Assembly: GCF_003265705.1 (NCBI RefSeq)
Contig: NW_020313044.1
Span: 4,187,644-4,251,643 of the forward strand
Length of the DNA: 64,000 nt
Direction of reading: 5' to 3'
Origin: Callorhinus ursinus
Taxonomy: Eukaryota; Chordata; Mammalia; Carnivora; Otariidae
Translations under genes and position numbers: made by a program
Shown here: in pieces, positions 1 to 64,000 of the stretch
Position numbering within the stretch: position 1 is the stretch's first letter
How the letters are laid out: each line of letters starts with the position of its first letter
Notes under the pieces: model-generated
Seen by the model: the letters and a program-made list of their open reading frames with translations, nothing else
The model's database searches: none
Told to the model about the DNA's origin: nothing

Positions 1-30804
<30,804 letters not shown>

Positions 30805-31089
30805 TCATTAGTATGCCGGCCTGCGCGCGCCTCATGAATATACAACGGCGACGCCTCGCTCCCGCCCGCCTGCCCCACTTCCGCCCGGACCCGCAGCTCC
30901 TACCAATGGGGGAAGGGAGGGGGTGGAGGGAAGCCGCGGAAGCAAGCTACCTGCCCGGCGGGCCTAACCATTCGGACCCACGTGGGGGGGGGCTGTGTAG
31001 GCGGTGCAACTCCGCGGCCTCAACCCGGAATGGCGCCACCTGGCGGTCTGCGTGGCGCAGGCCTCCCCGCTCCCACACAGTGCCCACGT

Positions 31090-32622
31090 GGCTGTGAAGC
31101 CTAGACCCTCTCACATCCTAGACCAGGTGAACCAAAAATCAAATAAGAGAAGTGTCGTCTTGGTCGAAAATCCAGTGCCAGTCTTTCGAGGATAATACAA
31201 TTTTTATGTGTGCACTATCAGTGGAGCACATGCAAAAATTTAAAAGGGACAGCTATCATTTATTGAAAGCTCTGAGCCAAAAACAGAGCTTGGTCCAGAG
31301 CAAGTGCTAGACTGGAACTCAACTAGCCCTGGAGTTACATTACCTACTTTTGAATCACAGGTCTGCTATTTTCTAGTTTTGTTTTTTAATCTGAAAAACT
31401 ATTGCCAACATGTGACTACACAGTAATAATAATTACCATTTACCATGCACTTGCTCTAAGCCAGGCTCTATGTAAAACTCCTGTTTTTCCTCACTGAATC
31501 TTCACATTGTCGTGTGATAGATTCCACTAGTCTCACCACTTTACAGATAGAAAATCTGGACTTCCAGGAGTTAAAGTGACTTGCCCAAGGACATATAAAT
31601 GGTAAAAAATTTAAACCCAGGTTAGTCTGGGAAGTCCTGTTTGACCAAGATTTCCTACTGACATAAACCAAACCTGAGTGAAAAAAGCAGGTGTTCTCCA
31701 AGAGTGTTCTTTGATTGACCAGCTTGATTTCTCCCTCAATAATTTCATCCATTCTTCCACCTACATCTGTTCCTCTTGTGAAAAGTTAGTGGCACCTGGT
31801 AGGCCCTCAAAGTATGGACTTACTTATCTTACCCGCAGCTGGAGAAAGATTTCAAATATATGTTCCTGGACGGCAGAGTCAGTGACTCAACATCTCTGAG
31901 ACCCCGGTGCTCAGTCTGGGGCCTGGGATATTATAGGGACTCTCCAATGCTGGCTGCCTCATAAAGCTGGTTGTGTTCCATTTTCTAATCACCCGACAGA
32001 AAGCTGCAAAGAACTGTCCGGCCCACACTTCAAACTCAGTTTGTCCAAAACAGTTAAAAAACTACTTACTTTCTAAGCTAGAGTACTGACAGACAAGACA
32101 GGATCAAAACATGGAAGGAGTGATCCATCTATCACTCTTCCTTCTCATACCACTGTCTACATCTTCTATAACATTTATCTCACTCCTTACTGGATTATAG
32201 ACTGCGTCAGGGAAAGGTTCACATTTGTGGTTACTATAGTATCTACCATCACTCTTCACATACACATTAAGATAATGAGCAACTACTTATGTCGGGCACT
32301 GTGCTAAGCACTTGACATGTTTTATCCCAATGTATCTTCACCAACTAGCATCACACCATTTCAAACACCCAGGTTCAAAAACCTGAACTCATCTTCTACT
32401 CCCTCTCTTAAGCCAGTAATCTGCCCAGGTTTGTCTAACTGGTAACTAGAATGCTCTATTAACTCCTTAATATGAGTAACACAATCCACGTAGAATGCAT
32501 ACACAGGGCCTAACATAAGTGCTGAATGAATGTTAACTATGATTTTTATTACATACAACATCACCCCCCTTCCTTCTCCTTCATACACAGTCAGCTAGCA
32601 AGAATTAAGAATATTCCCAGGA
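31090..32622. other. HDAC3-DIAPH1 spacer
   Basis: Intergenic DNA between the DIAPH1 CpG island and the HDAC3 3' end. It contains MIR-like pieces and no convincing gene. Confidence 0.6.
31419..31632 (-). repeat. MIR element
   Basis: TAATAATAATTACCATTTAC, CACTTTACAGATAGAAAATC, GTGACTTGCCCAAGGACATA and TTTAAACCCAGGTTAGTCTG, in reversed MIR order. Confidence 0.75.
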
Positions 32623-32832
32623 GGGGCGCCTGGGTGGCTCAGTCGTTAAGTGGCTGCCTTAGGCTCAGGTCATGATCCCAGGGTCCTGGGATCGAGCCCC
32701 GCATCGGGCTCTCTGCTCCGCGGAAAGCCTGCTTCTCCCTCTCCCACTCTCCCTGCTTGTGTTCCCTCTCTCGCTGTGTCTCTCTCTGTCAAATAAATAA
32801 ATAAAATCTTAAAAAAAAAAAAAAAGAAAAAA
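32623..32832 (+). mobile_element. CAN-SINE just past the HDAC3 poly(A) site
   Basis: GGGGCGCCTGGGTGGCTCAG head. GAATATTCCCAGGA duplication on both sides. Confidence 0.94.
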
Positions 32833-32859
32833 GAGAATATTCCCAGGAAAGCAAAAGGT

Positions 32860-33443
32860 ACAAAAAATACCAACTTGGTTTATTGGATAAAAACAGTGAT
32901 AAAATGGACACAAAGCCAAAAGTTAGAACAGGACATTTTCACATCCTCCCCGGACTCAAAACCGTACTTCCCATCATCGGGGGTTAAGGTGTTAGGGAGC
33001 CAGAGCCCCCCAAAATCCCTCACTCTTCACCTGCACTGGAAACAAGGCCTGTAGTAGGAGAACCCAGGAAAGGAGAAAGTCAGAGGCAAAGTCAGCCCTG
33101 TCTACACCTTCATCCCTAAAAGTCTCTGGGTTGGAGGGAAGCAGGGAAGGAGTAAGGGGGCCAAAGTGGCTGGGACCAGCCTCTAGGGCCCACTGCCCAA
33201 GATGTCCTAGAGGAAGTTATCCTTGCTCCCGTCCAATCCCTAATAAGTACCATTGTCAGGCCTTGGGAAGAAGAGGAAAGGGGATAGTTGGTTCAAAAAC
33301 CAGATGTGGTCTCCAAACCTTCTTCCAGCATTGGTAAAAGCCCGGAAAGTGATCGTCCAGGCCTTGGAGCGCCACATCTTTTCCCTCCTGCCCAAACAAG
33401 AGGTAAAAAGGAATTCCTTGGGACAGAGCAAGCCCAGCTGCTC
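32860..33443 (-). other. HDAC3: HDAC3 3' UTR
   Basis: About 580 nt without coding character between the TAA and the minus-strand AATAAA. The cleavage point is estimated, 10-30 nt past the signal. Confidence 0.75.
32879..32884 (-). terminator. HDAC3: HDAC3 poly(A) signal AATAAA
   Basis: TTTATT on the plus strand, i.e. AATAAA on the minus strand, about 560 nt past the HDAC3 stop. It is the only canonical hexamer I see in the expected range. A CAN-SINE lies immediately beyond. Confidence 0.75.
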
Positions 33444-47560
<14,117 letters not shown>

Positions 47561-47928
47561 GGCGCGGAGGAGGTGCGGACGCTGACTCAGGCGCGATTCT
47601 TGAGCCGGCCGCCTGAGAATTCCGTCCCATCTCGCTCTGCAGTGTCCTTGGGAGGGACGGAAGCGCAGGACAAGCTGGAAAGGGGAACGCTCTGGGCGTC
47701 GGGGAAGCAGGATCAGGGTCGTGGAAGAGGGCTTGCGCAGCCGCCGTCTGGCACCCCTGCCCCGGACCAGCACCCTTGGCACGGACAGCTCCTTGGTTGG
47801 GTAGGGGGTGGGGCCGGACCTCAGAGGCTCGTCGGTTTCGGGTCCTGAGGACCGAATTCCTATCCCTCCCCCAGTCCCTAGCTGCAGCCCCCTAACCCCA
47901 GGAGGCTCCCTGGCCCGCGCTCGCCCCC

Positions 47929-47937
47929 CAGGGCCTC
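47929..47937 (+). promoter_or_regulatory. RELL2: Probable splice acceptor just 5' of RELL2 ATG
   Basis: A C-rich tract ends CCCCCCAG and is followed by GGCCTC and the ATG. This suggests that the start codon exon is preceded by a noncoding exon in the CpG island. A candidate donor CCG|gtgagg lies at 47328/47329. The pairing is inferred. Confidence 0.45.
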
Positions 47938-50186
47938 ATGTCGGAACCACAGCCAGACCTGGAGCCGCCCCAACATGGGCTATACATGCTCTTCCTGCTT
48001 GTGCTGGTCTTCTTCCTCATGGGCCTCGTAGGCTTCATGATCTGCCACGTGCTCAAGAAGAAGGGCTACCGCTGCCGCACGTCGAGGGGCTCAGAGCCTG
48101 ACGATGCCCAGCTCCAGCCCCGTGAGTGAGGAGCCTAGAACCTGGCTCAGTCACCTTTCTCCCATACCCTTCACCCCACACCTCTTTCTGCCTTCCTGGC
48201 CAAGAGGCCAAATCCTGACCAAGCCTTCAGGAGGCTTAATGACACTTTCTTGAGTCAGCAAGTGGGATGACCCCACCCTGAAAGCAAGCCTAGGAAAGAC
48301 AGCATGGGTGGGAAGGGCCCACTGTTGGTAGTCTTGGGCTCCCACTAACTTTCCCATTTTTTCTGCCCTGACCCCTAAATGCTAACATCCAGCATGATGG
48401 CAAATAGACAAAGGGATAGGTCTTGAGCAGTAAGCCACAGAAGCCACCAGGTAATGTCCACCCAAAGCTGACTCATTTCCTGCTTCCTTGCCAACCTCTC
48501 ATCCTTCAGCTGAGGACGATGACATGAACGAGGACACCGTAGAGAGGATTGTTCGCTGCATCATCCAAAATGAAGGTGGGTGTAGACTGGCCCTTTGCTC
48601 TCCCCACCCCCCCACCCTGCCCCCGCTCAACTTTCTCTTGCCCTGACCTCCACCTCCACTGACTCCCTCTTTTCCTTCTCCCCTCAGCCAATGCTGAGGC
48701 CTTGAAGGAGATGCTGGGGGACAGTGAAGGAGAAGGGACAGTGCAGCTGTCCAGGTGAGCTGGAAACAAGGGCCAGCATGACTTAGCTTGCCTTGGAGAG
48801 TACCCTCTCCTCCAGCACAATCCTTTCCCAATGTCCTCGCATGTCTGGGGGCAGGGGGGAGGCAAAGCTGGCTAGCCTATATGAAGAAAGAAGTTTTATA
48901 GAAATCTGAGTCCTTCAAACCATACTTCCCATCTGGATATCATCAAGCCTGACGTTTATCCCTGTGCCATTCCTTTGGGTTAAACATTGCCCTCTTTTTG
49001 GCAAACAACCCTGGGAAAAAGAACACATGACGACTAAAATCTCAATACTGTGTTTATTAGATAAATACAAGAATGCTGGGGCCTGGGGAAAGTGGGGCAT
49101 CTGGGGGTTTAAGAAGCTGAAAGAACGGGAGCAAATGGAAAAGGAAAGGAAATGGTAATGTCACTCCTGCTCCCTTCTTCCCTATTGTCCAGCGTGGATG
49201 TTACCTCCAGCCTGCAAGATGGAGCTCCTTCCCATCATCACACAGTGCATCTGGGCTCTGCAGCCCCTTGCATCCACTGCAGCCGCAACAAGAGGCCCCC
49301 ACTTGTTCGCCAGGGACGCTCGAAGGAAGGAAAGAGCCGCCCCCGGCCTGGAGAGACCACCGTGTTCTCTGTGGGCAGGTGGGGATAGAAAGCCCCAGAA
49401 AGAGGGAGTTTGAGGTGGGAGCCCCAGTGATCAGGCGCCTGACTCCAAAGGTGGGCCCCAGCTCTCTTCTCCTAGACTGTGAGCTACAGCAGAAGTCAGG
49501 CTGTACAATGTGCCCCATAATCTGGGGAAGTCTCCCCCGCTCCCCCCAGGCCAGAGGCTAAGTGGCCATGAAACCCAGGATGTCCCTGGTTGAGGGGAAG
49601 CCAAGCAGTCTCTAAGTTGTGGTCGTAAGACCCAGTGTTCCCTCCCTTCCCAGGTTCCGGGTGACACACATTGAGAAGCGCTGTGGACTACATGAGCATC
49701 GTGATGGCTCTCCCACGGACAGGAGCTGGGGGTCTGGTGGAGGGCAGGACACAGGGGGTAGTCAGGGGTCTGGGGGGGGGGCCCAGGGCAGGGATACCTG
49801 CCATTGAGAGTGTGCCCCCTGAGAGGCCACAGCCCCTGGGCCTCGCCAGTCCCCCAGTACAGAATGGAGGACTCAGGGATGGCAGCCTAGTCCCTTGTGC
49901 ACTTGAGGGGAACCCTAGAGCCTCTGCAGAGCCCATGCTAGGGGCTGGAGGGAAGGGCCCAAGCCCAGGACTGGCCAGTCGAGAGGGAACTGGACAGCCA
50001 AGCAAACTGGACACCTCAGATCACCAGGTATGAAGGCATGGTCAGGGCTACAGTGGGCTCAGCTCTTATTGCCTCCTACCCTGGGGGTGGGGGAGATGGC
50101 ACTCTTATGACCCACATCCTGGTCACCCATTGTTGACCACTTCTCTCTCACAGGTGTCCCCACCACGGGGAGCAGGGGGTGTGTGA
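47938..50186 (+). CDS. RELL2: RELL2, RELT-like protein 2, frame broken by +1 G
   Basis: Single-pass membrane protein of the RELT family. Six coding exons: 47938-48121, 48510-48575, 48688-48754, 49193-49378, 49654-50027 and 50154-50186. The start is MSEPQPDLEPPQHG. A transmembrane helix covers about residues 15-39 (LYMLFLLVLVFFLMGLVGF), followed by a basic KKKGYRCR stop-transfer and a long cytoplasmic tail. The RFRV motif (residues 168-171, split by the intron at 49378) is the known docking site for OSR1/SPAK-type kinases in this family. In exon 49654-50027 a run of ten G (49772-49781) shifts the frame and gives a stop at 49805-49807 after 218 residues. With nine G the exon has the right phase and the protein is 302 aa, against 303 in human. 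The shift is either an assembly error or a real truncation. Confidence 0.93.
49654..50027 (+). CDS. RELL2: RELL2 exon carrying the G10 frameshift
   Basis: 374 nt. It begins in phase with the preceding AG|G (Arg of RFRV), and the next exon needs phase 0, which demands 373 nt. The part after the G run reads on in the +1 frame as conserved RELL2 sequence (PPERPQP, ASPPVQNGGLRD, EGNPRASAEP, TSDHQ). Confidence 0.93.
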
Positions 50187-50811
50187 GGTGAGTCTGCTTG
50201 GGCCCCAAATCAGATAATCTCATTCTCCCACCCCCTACACTCCCACCCCCTAAGTACACCACCTAAGCCCATTAGCTCGCTGTACTCCCAGGGATGGCCT
50301 TTGCTACAAAGTCTTTGGTTTAGTGGTGGGGAGTGGGCATGTGCTCCAGGAGACAGGGAAGGAGGTCCTGCAGCCCCCAGGGAAAAGCTGAGACACATCC
50401 TGAATAGGAACCAACACTGTTACCCTTCCTCTCCTCCAAGGCTCCTTCTTCATTGTGCTGTTGGGACTACGAGCTGGCAGGGCCAGGGGGTGGGTGGGCA
50501 TGAAGGCGCTCCTTTCCACTGGACAGCACTGCCCCCCAGCTGAGGAACCAGCTCTACTTCCATCTGGAGTTGCATGGTTTCAGGCTGGGGGACCGCGGGA
50601 GAAATCTCCCCACCTCCATCCCTCAGTCTCTTTCACTTCCCCTGCCTGCCAACAGGCTGCCTGACCCCTTCCCCATCACCTTGCTCCATTTGCTAGAGCG
50701 TGGCAGCTGGGAGCAGGCCCCTGCCCTCGGTGGGCCCCTAAAGCAATAGCACCTTAGGCCCCCTGCCCTCTTGGCACAAGAGGCCCAGGCCCTGGCTTGG
50801 GCTTAGTGCCC

Positions 50812-50817
50812 TTTATT
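50812..50817 (-). terminator. FCHSD1: FCHSD1 poly(A) signal AATAAA
   Basis: TTTATT on the plus strand, 478 nt past the FCHSD1 stop. It lies just upstream (in plus coordinates) of the RELL2 signal, so the two convergent transcripts should overlap by roughly 40-75 nt. Confidence 0.75.
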
Positions 50818-50824
50818 CACTGTC

Positions 50825-50830
50825 AATAAA
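50825..50830 (+). terminator. RELL2: RELL2 poly(A) signal AATAAA
   Basis: Canonical hexamer in TGTCAATAAATCCG, about 640 nt past the stop, followed by a T-containing region (GCTGTTTTGC) that fits a downstream element. Confidence 0.8.
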
Positions 50831-51294
50831 TCCGCTCAGACCATTACAGCTGTTTTGCATACTGGCTCCAGCTCCTTTTGACAGGCCTGCCCTTGTCCCA
50901 GCCCCCAACCCCAGTGGCCATGGGTCACAGACCCAGTAGGGTGGGTCACAGAGCTAGGGTGGAGACACAGATGGGCTGGAGCCACTCAAGACTTTGGAAG
51001 ATGGGTTCCAGCCCCAGAGATTTCAGAATATTTCACCACCCTACAGAGGGGATAGTGGCAGAAGAAAGAGGGGTAGTTCCAGCCCTAGAGATAGCAGAAG
51101 TATGATGGGGGAAAAGCAGTGAGTTCCAGCCCCAGAAATGGGGAGAAGGAAAGTTTCTACCCCTGGAGGTGAGAGTGGAAATGGGGGAGACTGCAGCTTT
51201 TGGCTGTGTCACTCCAGATCATTGAGGGGGTGGTCTCTGACATCATAGGAATAGGGACAGCAGCATCACTGGGGGGACAGCAATCCTCCTGGCT

Positions 51295-60574
<9,280 letters not shown>

Positions 60575-60819
60575 CTCCACTCCGGCCAAGGGAAGCCACT
60601 CGACTCCGGAACTCGGGAAAGCCCCGCCCACGCCAAAGCCCCGCCCCGGACCGGGCCCGGTTCCGCCCCCGTCCCGCCCACGCCTGGTCCGGCTACGCGC
60701 AGGGCTGCGAAGCGCTAAGGTGCCGCTGAGAAACCAAAGAAACTCCTGTTAGTGCAGCGAATATCCCGGAAAGGGTCCCGACTGCCGAGTGGACGCGGCG
60801 TCCGCTGCGCGGTAGGGGA

Positions 60820-61400
60820 ACCCCAAGTTTCTGAGTCAAGACGCCTGGGTTCTATTTCTAGTGGAGCCACTGACTCAGCCCGTAATTACTACTAATCACT
60901 CATTTACATATGCAGATCTCTGGTCGTCCGGTCCTCCCTCCAGCGCGAAGGGTGACGCTTGGCGAGGAGGAACTCAATTTGTGACCAATTTGTCACTGGA
61001 TGCCTGAGCAAAGATGCTTCTGACAAGGGAAACAGGGCTGGTCTCAGACCTTTCCCAAATTCCCACAGAACTGGAAAAGCCAGTGAGTGGTGCTGAGATT
61101 ACCGGGAGCCAGGAGGAAACCAGTCCCAGAGGAAGACAGGTGTGTCATGGGCCAATGGAAACTAAATGATACTAGTGAGTGGATGTAAGTGGGGAGATGG
61201 GTGTAGGGCCTTGCGTCCCAGGAAGCCCCTGTCACCATTAGGGTCTGCCTTTCGGGCTCTGTGCCCCAGCCCTATCACTGCTTTCTGAGGATCCCCACAC
61301 CCTTTCTTCATCCCCCTCACCTATCCTTGGTCCACACCCCTTACTTGGAGAAAAGCAGTTATCTGTGGCCCCAAACTACAGATTCACCTTTCCAACGGCC
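60820..61400. other. FCHSD1 upstream spacer
   Basis: No coding exon or recognised repeat. It continues into an L2 copy. Confidence 0.5.
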
Positions 61401-61752
61401 CATTGACACCCACTTGTAGATCTAACAGGTACCTCAAACTTTTAAAACCGCTCCATCTACCTGATCCTTCCCCAGATATCTTCCCCAGACAATATACCAA
61501 ATGGCACCTCTCTCCATCCAGTTAGGAAAGTCTGAAACCCAGAGTCATTGTGCCCTTTCTCCTACCCCGCATTCTGTCCATCAGCAAGTCCTGTAGGTTC
61601 TATTTCTAAAAGGTCTCATATTAATCACCTTCCTTCAATTTCCAAAACCACCAACCTAGTCCAAGCCCCAGTATCAGTCTCCTGTCTAATATCTGGTCTC
61701 TCACTCTTCCCCCCATAACCCACTGCTCACAAAACAGCCAGAGTGATTGATG

Positions 61753-61940
61753 TTTTTTTAAGATTTTTTTTTTTTATTCATTTGAGAGGGAGAGAGGGAG
61801 CAAGTGAGAGCGCAAGAGCAGGCAGAGGGAGAAGCAGGCTCTTGGCTGAGCAGGGAGCCCGATGCGGGACTCGATCCTAGGACCCTGAGATCATGACCCA
61901 AGCTGAAGGCAGATGCTTGACGACTGCCACCCAGGCGCCC
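61753..61940 (-). mobile_element. CAN-SINE inside L2
   Basis: Reverse copy to GCCACCCAGGCGCCC, followed by a C8 run. The TGAGCCACC junction lacks GAG. Confidence 0.91.
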
Positions 61941-62433
61941 CCCCCCTTTTTTTAAAGATTTTTTTTGTTTTTTTAAAAAAAGTAAATAAGATCTCATCAC
62001 TCTCTCCCTTCAAACTTCTCGATTGCTTCAGAATAAAATCCAAACACCCTAGCATGGCCTATAAGGCTGTGCATTATTGGCCCCTGCCAGTCTTTCCCCC
62101 TTCAGCCCATACTCTTCTCTGGCTCCCCATTCACTGTGCTTCAGCCACTCCAGCCTCCTTTCTGTTTCCCCAAGAGGCCAAGTCTCTTCCCACTGCAGAG
62201 GCTTCATGCCTGTGGCTTTCCCTCTTCTTCTGGAGTGCGCCTTCTCCCAGCACTCCACATGCCTGGCTTCTTTAACTCTTCACAGAGGCCTTCCCCATCC
62301 TCCCAGCCTAAAGGCCACCTCCACAAGCACATCATTTCGGTTTGATTTCTTCATGGCACTGAATTCATTTGTGTGTTTTCTGTCTTCTGTTCCCTCTCTA
62401 CAGTAGAAGCTCCAAAAAAGCAGGACCCGTCTA

Positions 62434-62614
62434 TTTTTTTCTTAATTTTATTTGTTTATTTGACAGAGAGAGCACGGGATAGCACAAGCAGGGGGAGCGG
62501 CAGAGGGAGAGGGAGAAGCAAGGAGCCCAATATGGGGCTGCAGGGCTCAATCCCAGGACCTTGAGATCATGACTTGAGCCAAAGGCTTAACCAACTGAGC
62601 CACCCAGGTCCCCC
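62434..62614 (-). mobile_element. CAN-SINE inside L2
   Basis: Reverse copy with GGACCCGTCTATTTT / GGACCCATCTATTTT duplication. Confidence 0.91.
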
Positions 62615-62704
62615 GGGACCCATCTATTTTGTTCAAACTTTCTCCTGAATACCTGAGACCTAATTAGGTGTTCAATACATATTTGTTAAATGAATGAAAC
62701 AGTA

Positions 62705-63268
62705 ATAGCTTTCGGTTCCAAGATTTATTAACAGTGACACATCCTTTTTGGCCCCTCTTTGCCCCAGCTCCCAACCCCAATCAACCTCCACACTCTAGGT
62801 CTTCAGTGTAGTCCCCAAATGTAGGAGGTGGGATAGGATAGACTTGGAGATCATTTAGCTCTCTGGCTTCCAAATCTTTTTTTTTTTCTTTAATGCAGTA
62901 AAACCACTCCTTTCAAACACAAAATCTCTCACAGAACTCCTACATATGAAATATATAAAGCAGGAGTTACTCTTGTTGAGGGAAATTATGTGGGGCTTAC
63001 AGCTCTAAGACACAGTTTGGTGTTTCACTGGCTCCTTATTTCAGTGACTTCATGGTACATATAAGTGAGTGGAGGTTCAGTGAGGGGCCATAACCTGATC
63101 CCCTCTGGGCAAGAGAGTCCAGAGCCCTCAGCCCTGTGCTCTTTCCATAGCACCACACTGGATTCTAGAGTCTTTCCAGCCAGAGCGGAGGAGGCTCCCA
63201 GCAGTGTCTGCCATGGTGAGAACTTGGGTCCTCTGGTTACCTCCCCCTTCAGACTACTCATCTTAGGG
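62705..63268 (-). other. ARAP3: ARAP3 3' UTR with poly(A) signal at 62724-62729
   Basis: About 560 nt from the TGA to a minus-strand AATAAA (TTTATT at 62724-62729). No other gene is seen. Cleavage is expected near 62705, at the edge of an L2 remnant. Confidence 0.7.
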
Positions 63269-63745
63269 TCATGTGAGGGGCTGGCTGGAGGGTGAACTGG
63301 AAGTTTGGGTGGGAAAGCCAGGTGTCTGTGTCAGAAGGCCATTGGGGTTTGGGGACTGGGGGCTGGCGGGCTGGGAGGGGCTGCCCAGGCCTATGGTGGT
63401 TTCTCCCTTCCTCAGGATGAGGCTGCTAAGCTCCTGGAGCAGCTGCTCCTCCAGGGACCCATGTGCCTGGGGGCTGCTCTTTGAAGGAGGGCCAGGAGGG
63501 GGCTCAGGTGGCCTCTCCTCTGGGCTCGGGCCACCTGCCTTGGGAAAAAGGGGTTTGTCAAAGGACCTCTGGCTGGTGAGGGGGGTCTCTGGGTTGGCTG
63601 TCTTTTCTCTTATTGTGGAGAAGGAGGTAGAGATGTCCTTGGTCAGCTCGGGGAAGGCCCCCACTTCTTCATACACTGGCTCCTCATAGACAGGCTCCTC
63701 TGCTTCCTCTTGCTCCTCCACAGACCCCTGGGATGACTTCATTGG
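63269..63745 (-). CDS. ARAP3: ARAP3, last coding exon (partial gene)
   Basis: ARAP3 is a PI(3,4,5)P3-regulated Arf6 GAP and Rho GAP downstream of PI3K. Only the last coding exon is here: 477 nt, 158 residues then TGA at 63269-63271, with acceptor ccatccag|CCAATG at 63746/63747. The segment is the disordered tail, with the repeated PVYEEPVYEEVG tyrosine motif, a proline-rich ERPPEPPPGPPSKSSPQ block, SLEEQLLQELSSLILRKGETT and the end SSSPSSQPLT. These agree with the ARAP3 C terminus and with its position next to FCHSD1. The catalytic domains lie off the right edge. Confidence 0.93.
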   Translation of the reverse strand, partial: PMKSSQGSVEEQEEAEEPVYEEPVYEEVGAFPELTKDISTSFSTIREKTANPETPLTSQRSFDKPLFPKAGGPSPEERPPEPPPGPPSKSSPQAHGSLEEQLLQELSSLILRKGETTIGLGSPSQPASPQSPNPNGLLTQTPGFPTQTSSSPSSQPLT

Positions 63746-63794
63746 CTGGATGGGAGTAGGTAGCATGATGCAGGCACAAAGTTAGAGTTACTGG

Positions 63795-64000
63795 ATTACT
63801 AATCGCTAACGTTTATTGAGCTCTTCCTCTGGGCCAGATGCTGTAAAATACTTTTCATGTATGATATCAAAATAACTCTGTACGATGGGTTACACTGCAG
63901 GTGAGTGAAGCGAGGTGCAGAGGGGTTAAGTAAGTTGCCCAAGATCACACAGTGAGTCAATGGTAGAACTGGGGCTTCAGCCCAGGTCTATCTGACTCCA
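63795..64000 (-). repeat. MIR element in the ARAP3 terminal intron
   Basis: Typical minus-orientation MIR order: TTATTGAGCTC, GGCCAGATGCTG, a CAGGTGAGTGAAGCGAGGTGCAG-like stretch, TTGCCCAAGATCACACAG, AACTGGGGCTT. It runs off the window end. Confidence 0.75.

Larger units (their letters stand above)
50187..50850 (+). other. RELL2: RELL2 3' UTR
   Basis: Noncoding stretch from the TGA at 50184-50186 to the AATAAA at 50825-50830. A strong donor (GAG|gtgagt, 50187/50188) directly after the stop, with an acceptor CTCCTCCAAG ending at 50440, could make a small 3' UTR intron. The last tens of bases overlap the FCHSD1 3' end. Confidence 0.65.
50795..51294 (-). other. FCHSD1: FCHSD1 3' UTR
   Basis: About 500 nt without a coding exon on the minus strand, between the TGA and the AATAAA. 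It contains several degenerate copies of a GTTCCAGCCCCAGA-like phrase on the plus strand (near 51006, 51077 and 51121), a local low-order repeat. Confidence 0.65.
61400..62700 (+). mobile_element. L2-type LINE, split by two CAN-SINEs
   Basis: TCAGCAAGTCCTGTAGGTTC, AAATCCAAACACCCTAGCATG, TTCAGCCACTCCAGCCTCC and the end TATTTGTTAAATGAATGAA read as one L2 interrupted at 61753-61940 and 62434-62614. Confidence 0.75.

Overview
The window is nuclear DNA from a mammal. It holds intron-split genes with human orthologues, CpG-island promoters, ancient L2 and MIR repeats, and about 32 copies of a tRNA-Lys-derived SINE whose head (GGGGCGCCTGGGTGGCTCAG) and CT-rich/A-rich tail are the carnivore CAN-SINE. 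The SINE types and a carnivore-style L1 3' end point to a caniform carnivore, possibly bear, seal or mustelid. That finer placement is tentative. Gene order DIAPH1(-), HDAC3(-), RELL2(+), FCHSD1(-), ARAP3(-) is the order of human 5q31.3, so this is conserved synteny and not an unknown system.

Region by region. 1-30.7 kb: the 5' part of DIAPH1 on the minus strand (exons 4 to 1). Intron 1 is about 26.5 kb and full of CAN-SINEs, L1 pieces and one 10-N assembly gap inside a SINE. 30.2-31.1 kb: DIAPH1 CpG-island promoter with a GGC-repeat 5' leader. 32.86-46.5 kb: complete HDAC3 (15 coding exons, 428 aa, every splice phase checked by hand). 46.4-47.9 kb: CpG island shared by divergent HDAC3 and RELL2. 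47.9-50.85 kb: RELL2, six coding exons, with one extra G in a G10 run that shifts the frame in the penultimate coding exon. 50.8-60.6 kb: complete FCHSD1 (20 coding exons, 690 aa), convergent with RELL2; the two poly(A) signals lie 13 bp apart on opposite strands. One FCHSD1 intron has a GC instead of a GT donor. 60.8-62.7 kb: spacer made largely of an L2 copy split by two CAN-SINEs. 62.7-64 kb: the last coding exon and 3' UTR of ARAP3.

Functionally the cluster mixes a Rho-activated actin nucleator (DIAPH1), a class I histone deacetylase (HDAC3), a RELT-family membrane protein (RELL2), an F-BAR/SH3 membrane-actin adaptor (FCHSD1) and an Arf/Rho GAP (ARAP3). They are neighbours by synteny; no operon-like cooperation is implied. 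The points most worth checking are the RELL2 frameshift, the FCHSD1 GC donor, the amplified B-box array around the gap, the open GGC-rich leader of DIAPH1 and the overlapping RELL2/FCHSD1 3' ends. I found no CRISPR array, functional RNA gene or bacterial-type system.
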